Source of the DNA: Hyphomonas sp.
GTDB taxonomy: Bacteria > Pseudomonadota > Alphaproteobacteria > Caulobacterales > Hyphomonadaceae
Direction: 5' to 3'
Length of the DNA: 5,402 bases
NCBI GenBank assembly: GCA_024743015.1
Contig: JANSXJ010000258.1
Coordinates: 1-5,402 of the forward strand
The notes below the pieces were generated by a model. The model made no database searches. It was not told the origin of the DNA and saw only the letters and a list, made by a program, of their open reading frames with translations. Shown in pieces: positions 1 through 5,402 of the stretch. Position 1 is the stretch's first letter, and each line of letters begins with the position of its first letter. Made by a program: the position numbers and the translations under genes.

Positions 1-342
1 ACCAGTTGGAAGCAACATCAGGTTGCGATCTGCGGCGCTTTGGTCGACGCCTTGAACATCGGTAACCGGTACTAAGCCGCGACCTGCGACGGCGATATCT
101 GTCGCGTTGCCGGTTGAAATCAGAGAGCCGACGGCACTCACATCTTTAAACGTGTCGACCATAACGCCGCCCGCCGAATAAGCAGACGATCTCTGTTCCA
201 AAACCATGGAGGAGAACTCCACCTGACTTCGTTTGTACCCGAAGGTTTCAGAGTTTGCGATATTGTCGGAAATGGTTGAGAGGCGGGTCGAGTTGGCGTT
301 GAGGCCCATGACCCCGGCATTCAAGGATGATGATATACTCAT
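1..342 (-). CDS. flgE: Flagellar hook protein FlgE, N-terminal part (truncated by window edge)
   Basis: FlgE polymerises into the hook, the flexible joint outside the outer membrane between rod and filament; it leaves through the flagellar type III export apparatus. The first 114 residues are present and the gene runs off the left edge. The protein begins MSISSSLNAGVMGLNANSTR and carries the rod/hook/HAP N-terminal signature with DNIAN at residues 26-30 and a TFGYKR motif at 33-38. It is followed by the segment containing STGNATDIAV and GRGL that is typical of FlgE in alphaproteobacteria. No cleavable signal peptide is seen, as expected for type III-exported axial proteins. The ATG at 340-342 is preceded by AGGAG (minus strand, 355-351) eight bases away. 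It lies 78 bp downstream of motB on the same strand and has its own candidate promoter and a leader hairpin. The FlgE call over FlgF/FlgG rests on the N-terminal sequence; the C-terminus is not visible. Confidence 0.9.
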   Translation of the reverse strand, partial: MSISSSLNAGVMGLNANSTRLSTISDNIANSETFGYKRSQVEFSSMVLEQRSSAYSAGGVMVDTFKDVSAVGSLISTGNATDIAVAGRGLVPVTDVQGVDQSAADRNLMLLPTG

Positions 343-343
343 G

Positions 344-372
344 TCGGTTGCTCCTGCAGTCGATGCAACCGA
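344..372 (-). promoter_or_regulatory. Hairpin enclosing the flgE ribosome binding site
   Basis: TCGGTTGC (minus strand 372-365) pairs perfectly with GCAACCGA (351-344), leaving a 13-base loop. The Shine-Dalgarno AGGAG occupies 355-351, so it lies in the loop with its last base in the stem. The stem ends one base before the ATG at 342. Such a structure could limit ribosome access to flgE mRNA or be a protein-binding target. There is no T-run after it and it overlaps the translation start, so it is not a terminator. The pairing is seen directly; the regulatory role is inferred. Confidence 0.5.
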
Positions 373-380
373 AAGTAGAA

Positions 381-408
381 ATCATAGGTTAATAAGCGAA
401 TAACTCAA
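381..408 (-). promoter_or_regulatory. Candidate flgE promoter with CtrA-like box
   Basis: On the minus strand TTGAGT (408-403) and TATGAT (386-381) are separated by 16 bases, resembling -35/-10 hexamers. Between them lies TTAT-TCGCTTA-TTAAC (403-388), matching the CtrA consensus TTAA-N7-TTAA at 7 of 8 defined positions and followed by the favoured C. CtrA controls many flagellar genes in alphaproteobacteria. If TATGAT is the -10, transcription would start around 374, placing the leader hairpin at the very 5' end of the mRNA. The exact -10 is uncertain, because CtrA-activated promoters often have a poor -35 and variable spacing. Confidence 0.4.
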
Positions 409-420
409 CTTAAGAGGGAT

Positions 421-1284
421 TTAACTCGCCACCTCCTGCTTCAACAGGGTGATTGAGATCCGCCGGTTTTGCGCAGCATATGGATCATCCGGAACCAGCA
501 GGTCTGTATCAGCCCGGCCGGAAACCTCCTGAATGCGCTCAAGCGGGAAGCCTTCTTCGACCAGCAGGCGGCGGGCAACATTGGCGCGCTCAGTTGAGAG
601 ATCCCAATTGTCGAATTTGAGATCGTCTCGGAACGCGAGCGAATCAGTGTGGCCCACCACTTTGATATTGTTGCCGAAGGCACCGAACGATTCGGTGACC
701 TTGGCGACGAGCTCGACCAATAGGCCCGTTGGTTCACTTTCTCCCAGCGCGAAGAGCGGAACGTCATCGGAGTCGACGAGTTCCATCACGATACCTTCAG
801 GCGATAGTTTCACCTGAATATGTTCACTGAGGGCTTTCGATTCTCCACTTAACATCATTTCGAGCTGTGCGACGGCAGCCGCCTGCTCCTCTTCAGTCAA
901 TGGTGCAGGAGAACTCTCTGAAAACTCAGCCGCTTCGTTTTGGGTCAAAGGCTTGGTTTTTGCGAGCGTCGATGAGGCGGTCGCGCCGGTCCCCATCTTC
1001 GCATAGGTCTGCTCGGTAAAAATCGACGAGCCGTTGAGGCCGTCGGAGCCACCCCCTGAAATCCGCGAGATTGGAATGGTCGGATTGAAATAGTCGGCAA
1101 TCCCTTTACGCTGCTCTTCTGTGGTCGCGTTGAGCAACCACATCAAGAGGAAGAAGGCCATCATCGCAGTCACGAAGTCGGCATAGGCCACTTTCCAAGC
1201 ACCGCCATGGTGCCCATCGCCGCCACCCTTTTTCTTTTTCTTGATAATGATGACCGGAGCCAGTCCGTTCGTCGCGTCAGCCAT
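421..1284 (-). CDS. motB: Flagellar motor stator protein MotB
   Basis: MotB pairs with MotA to form the ion-conducting stator and anchors it to peptidoglycan. The 287-residue protein opens with a lysine-rich cytoplasmic tail (five lysines at 15-19, then glycine/histidine-rich). One membrane helix (about 33-51) follows, containing the ion-binding aspartate Asp36 in YADFVTAMMAFF. After a low-complexity linker (about 70-140) comes an OmpA-like peptidoglycan-binding domain (about 165-280) with VVGHTDS (209-215), NWDLSTERA (226-234) and AQNRRIS (271-277). An in-frame start at 1428 would add 48 residues, but these look unlike MotB and run across the divergent promoter region. The ATG at 1284-1282 puts the protein start just before the conserved tail and has a GGGTAGG-like ribosome site upstream. 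flgE follows 78 bp downstream. The motor ion (proton or sodium) cannot be decided from this sequence. Unusually, motA is not beside it but in the divergent operon. Confidence 0.95.
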   Translation of the reverse strand: MADATNGLAPVIIIKKKKKGGGDGHHGGAWKVAYADFVTAMMAFFLLMWLLNATTEEQRKGIADYFNPTIPISRISGGGSDGLNGSSIFTEQTYAKMGTGATASSTLAKTKPLTQNEAAEFSESSPAPLTEEEQAAAVAQLEMMLSGESKALSEHIQVKLSPEGIVMELVDSDDVPLFALGESEPTGLLVELVAKVTESFGAFGNNIKVVGHTDSLAFRDDLKFDNWDLSTERANVARRLLVEEGFPLERIQEVSGRADTDLLVPDDPYAAQNRRISITLLKQEVAS

Positions 1285-1373
1285 AATGCCTACCCAATTT
1301 GTTCGCTGAAGACGGCTTAGCAAAGTACGGTAAATTTCCGAAATACAACTCAGGGTCGATTTTTTGGGCTCTG

Positions 1374-1397
1374 CTAACCTTTTATCAACCATAGAAT
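1374..1397 (+). promoter_or_regulatory. Candidate CtrA-like promoter for the fliM-motA-flgF operon
   Basis: CTAA-CCTTTTA-TCAAC (1374-1389) matches TTAA-N7-TTAA at 6 of 8 positions and is followed three bases after the second half by TAGAAT (1392-1397), a good -10-like hexamer. Its core TTATCAACC differs by one base from TTATTAACC in the flgE promoter, and the distance to the -10-like element differs by only one base. Predicted transcription would start near 1404, about 38 bases before the TTG start. Read on the other strand the box is TTGA-N7-TTAG, so it might also serve motB. Motif-based inference only. Confidence 0.35.
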
Positions 1398-1430
1398 TCA
1401 ATCTTAAATAGAGAGATCTCTTATTCATTC

Positions 1431-1435
1431 AGGGG
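1431..1435 (+). promoter_or_regulatory. Ribosome binding site that decides the TTG start of the fliM-like gene
   Basis: AGGGG lies six bases before the TTG at 1442-1444. An ATG at 1437-1439 is too close to this site and is followed after one codon by TGA, so it cannot begin the gene. In frame there is no ATG or GTG upstream before a TAG at 1409-1411. The spacing supports the rare TTG start. Confidence 0.6.
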
Positions 1436-1441
1436 TATGTT

Positions 1442-2323
1442 TTGAGCGCCGTGCTTCGGAAAAAGCTTGAATCAAGTGGCGGCGTTCCGCCCAAAGTGCT
1501 GCAGAACAAACCGTTCTGGACAACGCTCGAGCACACCCTATCCATCTGGCTCAACGGGGTTTTACAGGCCGAAGGGGAGCTGAGATTACAGTCCCGCGAA
1601 GTGAGCCCCGGCGCTGCGCTCGCCGACGATTTGTTCGGTGCATATGTTTACGGCTTTAAAAGTTTAGACCGCGATTTTGTCGTCGCAGTGTCCATCGACA
1701 ATCTGGTGGCAGCGCGATTCGCGGCGCAGAAAATGCAGCAAGATGCATCGCGTCTTGCAGAAGCACCGCAACTATTCTTGCAGTTGCTGCTGGAGCCCAC
1801 CGCCAAACAGCTGAGTGAATCACTCGCGACGACTTTTGACATGCTCGGCCAAGACGATGAGCCGCCGCAATCGGCGCCCTTCGATGGCCTTGAAATCGAA
1901 GGCAACTGTCTGGTCGCTTACTATCTCTGTGACCTTGACGGGCAGGCTTTTCGGATCGGCGTGGCCCTCAAGCTTGATGCCGTTCTGGCACTGACGAATT
2001 CCGCAAGCGATGATTCCCTGGGTGGGGGGACGGTAGGCGGCACAAATGGGCTGTCCCAGCCACGCGTGCAGAATTCCAGCGTTCAATTGGACGTGGTGCT
2101 CGACCGCGTACCGATGACTGTCGCGGACTGTCTGCGCCTCGTGACGGGGTCCGTGATCGAGTTGCCTGGGACGCACCGATCCAAACTGACCATCACGGCG
2201 AAGACCGTCGATGGTCCCGTAGATATTGCGCAAGGTGAGCTGGGTGTCTGGAAGCACCAACGCGCTGTGCGACTGAAATCACCGGTTGATCCGGCCTTCC
2301 TTCAGGAGGTCGTGGCGACATGA
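1442..2323 (+). CDS. fliM: Diverged FliM-type flagellar motor switch protein (SpoA domain)
   Basis: FliM forms the middle of the cytoplasmic C-ring, contacting FliG above and FliN below and binding CheY-P to reverse rotation. This 293-residue protein ends in a recognisable SpoA (FliM/FliN C-terminal) domain at about 214-280. It shows the VxLDVVLDRVPMTVADCLRL-type strand and helix, GSVIELPG (236-243) and the closing GELGVWKHQRAVRL pattern (265-278). Residues 20-185 are compatible with a worn FliM middle domain. A glycine-rich linker (about 190-205) joins them. It is shorter than most FliM proteins (roughly 320-350 residues). I see neither the N-terminal LSQxEIDALL CheY-binding motif nor the GGxG loop used to contact FliG. 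It starts with TTG. It opens the plus-strand operon and motA follows. It could be the only FliM of this organism or a second SpoA protein working beside another; the family is fairly sure, the symbol less so. Confidence 0.65.
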   Translation: MSAVLRKKLESSGGVPPKVLQNKPFWTTLEHTLSIWLNGVLQAEGELRLQSREVSPGAALADDLFGAYVYGFKSLDRDFVVAVSIDNLVAARFAAQKMQQDASRLAEAPQLFLQLLLEPTAKQLSESLATTFDMLGQDDEPPQSAPFDGLEIEGNCLVAYYLCDLDGQAFRIGVALKLDAVLALTNSASDDSLGGGTVGGTNGLSQPRVQNSSVQLDVVLDRVPMTVADCLRLVTGSVIELPGTHRSKLTITAKTVDGPVDIAQGELGVWKHQRAVRLKSPVDPAFLQEVVAT

Positions 2324-2376
2324 GTGGAAATTGTAGAATTGGGTTGAAGGGAGGCGTTCTGTGGGCGCGATATTAG
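2320..2376 (+). CDS. Possible 18-residue mini-ORF bridging fliM and motA
   Basis: ATG at 2320-2322 overlaps the fliM stop in an ATGA arrangement and sits nine bases after a perfect AGGAGGT (2304-2310). It encodes MSGNCRIGLKGGVLWARY and stops at TAG 2374-2376, inside the first codons of motA in another frame. Ribosomes finishing fliM could restart here and terminate 16 bases past the motA start, which would suit translational coupling. The Shine-Dalgarno is also simply the codons for Gln-Glu-Val of the FliM-like C-terminus, so it may be chance. No family is recognised. The reading frame and signals are seen directly; expression is unproven. Confidence 0.25.
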   Translation: MSGNCRIGLKGGVLWARY

Positions 2377-3227
2377 GACTTGCCGTAACAATGTGCATGG
2401 TCTTCGGCGGGTATATTCTCGCCGGCGGCAAGATGAGCATCATTCTAAAATCTCTGCCTTTTGAGATGATGATGATTGGCGGCGCTGCGACCGGTGCTTT
2501 CCTCGCTTCAAACGATTTCACCACGATCAAGCATACAGGCGGCGATGTTATGGCCGCAGTGGCTGGCCCGAAGTGGAAAAAGAAGGATTATCAGGATCTT
2601 CTGTGCATGATGCACGAATTGCTCAGTGTGCTGAAAGAAAACCCTGTCGACATTGAAGCGCACATTGAATCACCAAATGAATCTGAGATCTTCCAACGCT
2701 ATCCAAAGATCCTGAAAGACCACGAAGCCGTCGAAATGATCTGCGACACGATCCGGTCGATGATCATGAACTTCGACAATGTTCACCAGGTTGAAGAATT
2801 GCTCGAGAAGCATCTTGAGAGCCTGCTTGAAGAGCGTTTGCATGGCTCGCACGCGTTGCAGAGCATGGCCGATGCGCTTCCTGCTCTTGGCATTGTTGCG
2901 GCGGTGCTTGGCGTTATCAAGACCATGGCCTCTATCGACAAGCCACCTGAAGTCCTTGGCGGCATGATCGGCGGCGCGCTGGTCGGAACCTTCCTTGGGG
3001 TGTTTCTGGCTTACGGCGTGGTGGGCCCGTTTGCGGCCAAAGTCGCTCATACGCGCAAGGAAGAGCATTTCTTTTATTCGATGATCGGTGAGATGCTGGT
3101 GTCCAGTCTGCACAAGAACCCGGTCAATATTTGCCTCGAGGTGGCGCGCCGACATGCGCCAGCCCGCGTGCGTCCATCCTTTGATGAAGTTGAAGAAGCA
3201 GTGAAAGGGCTACGCCAAGCAGCATGA
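2361..3227 (+). CDS. motA: Flagellar motor stator protein MotA
   Basis: MotA is the inner-membrane stator subunit that, with MotB, carries ions and pushes on FliG. The 288-residue length is normal. Two N-terminal membrane helices lie at about 3-21 and 33-50 (PFEMMMIGGAATGAFLAS). A large cytoplasmic domain (about 55-165) includes the GPKWKKKDY segment typical of this group. Helices three and four are at about 172-190 and 200-226. Pro174 and Pro223 correspond to the two conserved prolines of MotA (173 and 222 in E. coli), and the HGSHALQSMADALPALGIVA stretch is strongly family-like. The GTG start at 2361 follows GGGAGG (2349-2354) at six bases. It lies 37 bp after the FliM-like gene and overlaps the next gene by 4 bp (ATGA), so it is mid-operon. 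MotB, its partner, is transcribed divergently upstream. No missing key residues were noticed. Confidence 0.95.
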   Translation: MGAILGLAVTMCMVFGGYILAGGKMSIILKSLPFEMMMIGGAATGAFLASNDFTTIKHTGGDVMAAVAGPKWKKKDYQDLLCMMHELLSVLKENPVDIEAHIESPNESEIFQRYPKILKDHEAVEMICDTIRSMIMNFDNVHQVEELLEKHLESLLEERLHGSHALQSMADALPALGIVAAVLGVIKTMASIDKPPEVLGGMIGGALVGTFLGVFLAYGVVGPFAAKVAHTRKEEHFFYSMIGEMLVSSLHKNPVNICLEVARRHAPARVRPSFDEVEEAVKGLRQAA

Positions 3228-4927
3228 TCCGGCGTTTAACATATGCCAGTCTCGGTCTGGTTCTGACAGCGGCAGCCTATGCCGATCCGGAGCCAGGAAA
3301 GGATCCTACGAGTGACGAGCCCGTTCGCGAAAATTCCGCGGCGGGCTTGGACGCATTTGTTGAGACCGCCATTCGCAGCGGGCTCCTGGTTCGCAACCAG
3401 ACGGCTGAGACGCTGGACGAGCCGACCGTTGCATTGGCGGTTCCACCTGTCTGCTCAGACGATTACCCGCTTGATTTTTCTGTTGAAAAGTCGCTGCGCC
3501 GGTTCACAGAACTGCCCGCGGCAGGCCCTGAAGAAGGCGCCGACGTGAACGCTGCGTTCCTCAAGGATTTGAAGTCGAAACTGGCGCTTGGCCTTTATAG
3601 CGAAGCCAAGGCTATGCTCGTCTTTGCCGAAGGTGAGGAATGGCAGGTTTATCGCGAGTTTATCAACCTGATGGACGCCCGCAGCGAACCCGATATCGAG
3701 TACTTCCAGCAATTGGCGGATTGTCACGACGACGCTGCCTTCTGGCTTGCCGTCGCCGAATTGCGCGGGTTTGAGCCCGAAGGTGTCGCACGCATTCAGG
3801 GCCATATCCCGGACATCAGAGGATTACCGCACAGTCTTCGCCAGGATGTGGCGACCCAGACCATCCCGACGCTGATCATGCAGCGCCGTGCCGATATCGC
3901 TCAGCAAGTCCTGTCGACGTTCTCGAACGAAGAAATCGCTAACTCAACGCAACTGACAGCTCTCAGAACGGCAATTGCCGACATGCCGAATGGTAGCGAG
4001 TCCGACGATCGTCTCGTGATGCTGATGAGTCGACCGACGCTAAAGCTGCCGGCGCTTCTCATCCTGATCGAACGTGATGGAACACTGCGACCCACCATCA
4101 AGGAGTTCGCGCTTGAGGAAGCCTGGAACATTCTTGAGCAAAACGACACTAAGCATGGGTTCGAACAGATTCTTGCTTTCGTCATGCGGAACCTGGAGAG
4201 CGACAATCTGTATGCCGGGCTTCAGCGGGTGCGGACCCTGCCAATCGCAGAATCCGAAGATGTGCGTGCCGCCGTCGATCGCAATATCATCGAGTCATTG
4301 GACGCCTACCTTGCGAGCGCGGAACCAGCCGCCTCGCTCAAAGGGCTGAAAACGCTGACCCAGTTTCATACCAGCCTGCCATACGATGCTCAGGGGAATG
4401 CGCTGCGACGACGCGGCGCGGAGATCGCTCTGGAGCTTGGCTTGATCAGCTTGGTTGAAGCGCTACTGGAACCCGTCGAGCGCGACGAAGACGTCGCAGG
4501 GCTTTTGGCTCAGGCCGCGTACTGGAGCCGTGCCGATGACAAACTGTTTGATCTGCGCGCGGCTTATCCGAGTCTGATTGATATTAATCGCCTGGCCGGT
4601 ATTCGAGCGGCGCAGGCTGGCGCTGCACAAGTCGCGGCAGCGGCCTACGCAGACCTAGGGGGCGCGCCTTCGACCCAGCTGGAGCTGATAGAGCACGCCG
4701 CGCTCGCGGATGACTGGGCGCTCTATGATGCGAATATCGAGACGCTTTCGGGAGATGTCAGTCTTGACGATGGTCTGCGACTGGAACGCGTAAAGCGCAT
4801 TCATCGCGGCAAGAACGCGGAACCACAGACCGGCAATGCTCGCCTCCGCCCATATCAGATCGCCCCGCTTTTAGAAGCGTCCAAACTCGCCCTCTCATCT
4901 TCGCAGGCAGGAGCCAGCCATGAGTAA
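3224..4927 (+). CDS. Exported alpha-helical protein of unknown function in the motor operon
   Basis: I do not recognise this gene with certainty. It encodes 567 residues beginning with a Sec-type signal peptide: two arginines at 3-4, a hydrophobic core at about 7-18, and AYA at 18-20 followed by Asp, a good signal peptidase I site. An acidic Pro-rich stretch (21-40) follows. The rest is soluble and rich in Leu, Ala and Glu in helix-pair patterns, most clearly at about 420-510, suggesting a TPR- or HEAT-like solenoid. There is no transmembrane helix after the signal and no obvious catalytic motif. Only two cysteines occur (77 and 167), a possible disulfide in the periplasm. The ATG overlaps the motA stop by 4 bp with only a weak upstream AAAGGG 14 bases away, implying translational coupling. 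flgF overlaps its end by 8 bp. Position suggests a periplasmic motor or basal-body helper, analogous in location to rhizobial MotC, but no homology to MotC was seen. Confidence 0.85.
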   Translation: MIRRLTYASLGLVLTAAAYADPEPGKDPTSDEPVRENSAAGLDAFVETAIRSGLLVRNQTAETLDEPTVALAVPPVCSDDYPLDFSVEKSLRRFTELPAAGPEEGADVNAAFLKDLKSKLALGLYSEAKAMLVFAEGEEWQVYREFINLMDARSEPDIEYFQQLADCHDDAAFWLAVAELRGFEPEGVARIQGHIPDIRGLPHSLRQDVATQTIPTLIMQRRADIAQQVLSTFSNEEIANSTQLTALRTAIADMPNGSESDDRLVMLMSRPTLKLPALLILIERDGTLRPTIKEFALEEAWNILEQNDTKHGFEQILAFVMRNLESDNLYAGLQRVRTLPIAESEDVRAAVDRNIIESLDAYLASAEPAASLKGLKTLTQFHTSLPYDAQGNALRRRGAEIALELGLISLVEALLEPVERDEDVAGLLAQAAYWSRADDKLFDLRAAYPSLIDINRLAGIRAAQAGAAQVAAAAYADLGGAPSTQLELIEHAALADDWALYDANIETLSGDVSLDDGLRLERVKRIHRGKNAEPQTGNARLRPYQIAPLLEASKLALSSSQAGASHE

Positions 4928-5402
4928 CAGCATCTATGCCACGATCTCCCGGCAAGACGGTTTGTTGAAAGAGCTACAGGTCGTCGCCAACAATATCGCA
5001 AACGCCAACACGACAGGTTACAAAACTGATCGCGCGGTATTTGCCGAGTATCTCATAAGTACCGGGCCAGACACACCGTCCCTCTCAATGGGTGCGCTTT
5101 CGGGGCATAGTTTTGACCTGACGCAAGGCACCGTAAAATTTACGGGCGGTCAGTTTGACCTTGCCATTCAGGGTGATGGGTTTTTCGCCATTCAAACGCC
5201 CGCAGGTGAGCGGCTGACCCGAGCTGGCGCATTCCAACTCTCGGCTGAGGGCCAGCTGACCACCCCCGATGGGGCCAGCGTGCTCGATGCCGGCAACACA
5301 CCTATACAGATCCCGCCTGAGGCGGCGAATGTTTCCATTGCTGGAGACGGTACGATCACGGTTGATGGCGAACTTCTGGGCCAGATTGGCGTGTTCAGAG
5401 CC
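4920..5402 (+). CDS. flgF: Flagellar basal-body rod protein FlgF, N-terminal part (truncated by window edge)
   Basis: FlgF is a proximal rod component in the periplasm, secreted by the flagellar export apparatus. The first 161 residues are present and the frame is open to the right edge. The N-terminus MSNSIYATISRQDGLLKELQ is FlgF-like, followed by the rod signature NNIAN (24-28) and NTTGYK (30-35). The conserved QGTVKFTGGQFDLAIQGDGF core (69-88) leads into FFAI and the RLTRAGAFQLSAEGQLTTPDG region of the FlgF/FlgG fold. No signal peptide is seen, as expected. The ATG at 4920-4922 follows CAGGAG (4908-4913) at six bases and overlaps the upstream unknown gene by 8 bp, so it is co-transcribed with it. 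flgG often follows flgF, but lies outside the window. FlgG is the main alternative; the RQDGLLKEL start favours FlgF. Confidence 0.9.
   Translation, partial: MSNSIYATISRQDGLLKELQVVANNIANANTTGYKTDRAVFAEYLISTGPDTPSLSMGALSGHSFDLTQGTVKFTGGQFDLAIQGDGFFAIQTPAGERLTRAGAFQLSAEGQLTTPDGASVLDAGNTPIQIPPEAANVSIAGDGTITVDGELLGQIGVFRA

Noticed and set aside
344..372. Rho-independent terminator between motB and flgE
   Set aside because: The hairpin is not followed by a T-run and ends one base before the flgE start codon, so termination there makes no sense.
421..440. Similar 3' ends of motB and the fliM-like gene (CAGGAGGT then TGGCGA)
   Set aside because: Both encode a Gln-Glu-Val tail, the similarity is under 20 bases, and no start codon follows at a useful distance after motB; most likely coincidence.
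1235..1245. A-rich lysine codon run in motB as a possible slippage site
   Set aside because: The run of lysines is a conserved feature of this MotB group, it is broken by AAG codons, and the frame continues intact through the whole gene.
1285..1428. In-frame 48-residue N-terminal extension of MotB
   Set aside because: The extra residues do not resemble MotB, which normally begins just before the lysine-rich tail and the YADF helix; the stretch also covers the divergent promoter region.
1984..2000. Sigma-54 promoter suggested by TGGCAC in the fliM-like gene
   Set aside because: The downstream TTGC element at the required spacing is absent, and the site lies inside coding sequence; no convincing sigma-54 site was seen in either intergenic gap.
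1820..2260. 146-codon open frame antisense to the fliM-like gene
   Set aside because: It mirrors a well-supported coding gene, has no recognisable protein features, and long antisense frames are common in GC-rich genes.
2670..3155. 161-codon open frame antisense to motA
   Set aside because: It lies entirely within the strongly conserved motA sequence and shows no family signature; a coding shadow.

Overview
The window is an ordinary but compact piece of a flagellar gene cluster from an alphaproteobacterium. The MotA and MotB sequences, the FlgE N-terminus and a SpoA-domain FliM relative next to motA look like the Rhodobacterales / Caulobacterales / Hyphomonadaceae / Parvularculales group. 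This is inferred from remembered family features; genus cannot be assigned. There are no RNA genes, mobile elements, CRISPR arrays or phage genes. Nearly all of the sequence is coding, with only two real intergenic gaps: 78 bp (343-420) and 157 bp (1285-1441).

Layout. On the minus strand, reading leftward from about 1284, are motB (stator, peptidoglycan-anchored subunit) and then flgE (hook protein, cut by the left edge). On the plus strand, reading rightward from 1442, are a short diverged FliM-type switch protein, motA (stator channel subunit), a 567-residue exported helical protein of unknown function, and flgF (proximal rod, cut by the right edge). The plus-strand genes are tightly packed. 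There is a 4-bp ATGA overlap between motA and the unknown gene and an 8-bp overlap between the unknown gene and flgF. The FliM-like gene is followed by motA 37 bp later, with an 18-codon mini-ORF bridging the gap. They are therefore very likely one operon.

How the genes work together. MotA and MotB form the ion-driven stator, the FliM-like protein belongs to the cytoplasmic C-ring/switch, FlgF is part of the rod, and FlgE builds the hook. The unknown exported protein sits between a stator gene and a rod gene, so a periplasmic motor or basal-body role is the natural guess. It has no recognised catalytic motif and remains the least explained gene here.

Regulation. The flgE upstream region and the motB/fliM divergent region each carry a TTAA-N7-TTAA-like (CtrA-type) box with a shared TTATYAACC core next to a -10-like hexamer. 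The flgE ribosome binding site lies in the loop of a perfect 8-bp hairpin that ends one base before the start codon. These regulatory readings come from motif inspection only. Nothing in the window clearly qualifies as a wholly new biological system; the best leads are the unknown exported protein, the flgE leader hairpin, and the mini-ORF between fliM and motA.
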